Shown here in pieces: positions 63,523-64,000 of a DNA stretch of 64,000 nucleotides. The notes beneath the pieces were generated by a model. That model saw nothing but the letters and a program-made list of their open reading frames with translations. It had not been told where the DNA came from and searched no databases. How positions within the stretch are numbered: position 1 is the first letter of the stretch; each line of letters opens with the position of its first letter. The position numbers and the translations under genes are program-made. The DNA comes from Nitrospirota bacterium (GTDB taxonomy: Bacteria > Nitrospirota > JACRHJ01): the NCBI GenBank assembly GCA_016212105.1, contig JACRHJ010000007.1, forward strand, positions 1-64,000, in the 5' to 3' direction.

Positions 63523-64000
63523 CTATAGGTCGAACCCGCAGTACGACAGGTTGAAACTCTTATTGCAGAGCGGGAAGTCTGAGATCTGCTGACCCCGTAG
63601 CGCCATCGCCAGGCCCGGCCAGTTGTGGAACGACGGGTCCACGACCTTGTACCGCGCGAAACGCCCGGCGTCGTCCGTGACCGCGACGTGGCAGACCTCG
63701 CCGCGCCAGCCCTCTGTCAGTGCGACCGCGATGTGCTCACCCGCGAGACCGTTACTCTTGCCCATGCATGCCCCGCCGGGCAGGTGCCGGAGCTGCTCGT
63801 CTATGAAGTAGAGCGACTTCTCCGCCTCCAGCCAGCGCACCAGCGTCCGAGCGTGCACGTCTCCGGTGGACGCGGTGGCGACTGGAATCTGGGCCATGCT
63901 GTATATGCCGAACGTGTGGTCCCGGCGCACGTCCATGTTCACGCCGCAGGCGCGCGCGGCCGGGCCGACGAGGCCAAGCTCGCGGGCGGCCTCGGCTGTC
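63523..64000 (-). CDS. Hydrogenase-like large subunit, C-terminal part
   Basis: The 5' end lies outside the window; the frame is open to base 64000. The visible 158 residues include LGLVGPAARACGVNMDVRRD and the C-terminus PSFHNWPGLAMALRGQQISD, ending NLSYCGFDL. In true NiFe hydrogenases a C-terminal DPCXXC binds nickel; here it reads DPSFHNW, so those cysteines are absent. This fits NuoD-like or energy-converting-hydrogenase-related (Ehr) subunits, which probably do not make H2. The N-terminal half, where the other nickel motif would be, is not visible. Confidence 0.85.
   Translation of the reverse strand, partial: TAEAARELGLVGPAARACGVNMDVRRDHTFGIYSMAQIPVATASTGDVHARTLVRWLEAEKSLYFIDEQLRHLPGGACMGKSNGLAGEHIAVALTEGWRGEVCHVAVTDDAGRFARYKVVDPSFHNWPGLAMALRGQQISDFPLCNKSFNLSYCGFDL

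Overview
This is a 64 kb, high-GC chromosomal segment of a Gram-negative bacterium. LolA, an OmpA-type protein and a tripartite RND/outer-membrane-factor pump show the outer membrane. The metabolism looks anaerobic or microaerophilic: three bacteriohemerythrins, a tetraheme cytochrome c, a short CX2CX3C-type ThiC, a glycolate/D-lactate dehydrogenase pair, AtpZ/AtpI, and the edge of an energy-converting-hydrogenase-related complex. Gene content, plus liberal AUA (Ile) and AGG (Arg) codons despite high GC, suggests an uncultivated deltaproteobacterial or Nitrospirota-like lineage. This is inference; there is no rRNA here to settle it. No tRNA, rRNA, CRISPR array or transposase gene was found.

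Layout. 1-6.5 kb: DUF502 end, glmU, glmS and a PcrA/UvrD helicase. 6.6-10.9 kb: a minus-strand arsenic operon (acr3, two thioredoxin-like proteins, a CcdA-type membrane protein, arsM), with its arsR cut off from it by a 166-bp hairpin element and other repeats. 11-12.9 kb: a sensor kinase with a CXXCH haem motif and its response regulator, divergent from arsR. 12.9-20 kb: a TetR regulator with an 18-bp palindromic operator, then an RND efflux system. 20-26.8 kb: NCS2 permease, TPR protein, three tandem hemerythrins, cupin, two paralogous unknown proteins, rsmA. 26.9-33 kb: a methyltransferase fused to a nuclease-like domain, RNase J, thiG-thiE-thiC. 33-39.4 kb: lolA, YajQ with a PleD-like diguanylate cyclase, and the polyamine genes speD-speE-speA, where speD has a structured leader. 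39.9-49.3 kb: a frameshifted beta-propeller protein, OmpA-like protein, tetraheme cytochrome, glcD/glcF, transaldolase, atpZ/atpI, a YprB-like exonuclease. 49.5-62.2 kb: a stress and sigma-54 island with two NtrC-type regulators, a kinase, a 51-aa protein, GntR, a TSUP transporter with a 236-aa partner, three universal stress proteins and two tiny membrane proteins. 62.6-64 kb: two subunits of a hydrogenase-like complex whose large subunit lacks the C-terminal nickel-binding cysteines.

Two themes connect the genes. First, near-perfect sigma-54 promoters (GG-N10-GC) lie before the 51-aa protein, one universal stress protein and a tiny membrane protein. Each has TGCA-containing dyads nearby, and two sigma-54 activators are encoded in the same 9 kb, which suggests a local sigma-54 stress regulon. 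Second, almost every intergenic space is filled with short palindromic repeats of about a dozen families. Some form 5' leaders, split operons, or in one case supply a stop codon.

The best candidates for something undescribed are the two-hairpin leader of speD, the sigma-54/TGCA-dyad regulon with its tiny proteins, the paralogous 140-aa unknowns beside the methyltransferase-nuclease, and the stand-alone protease propeptide protein.
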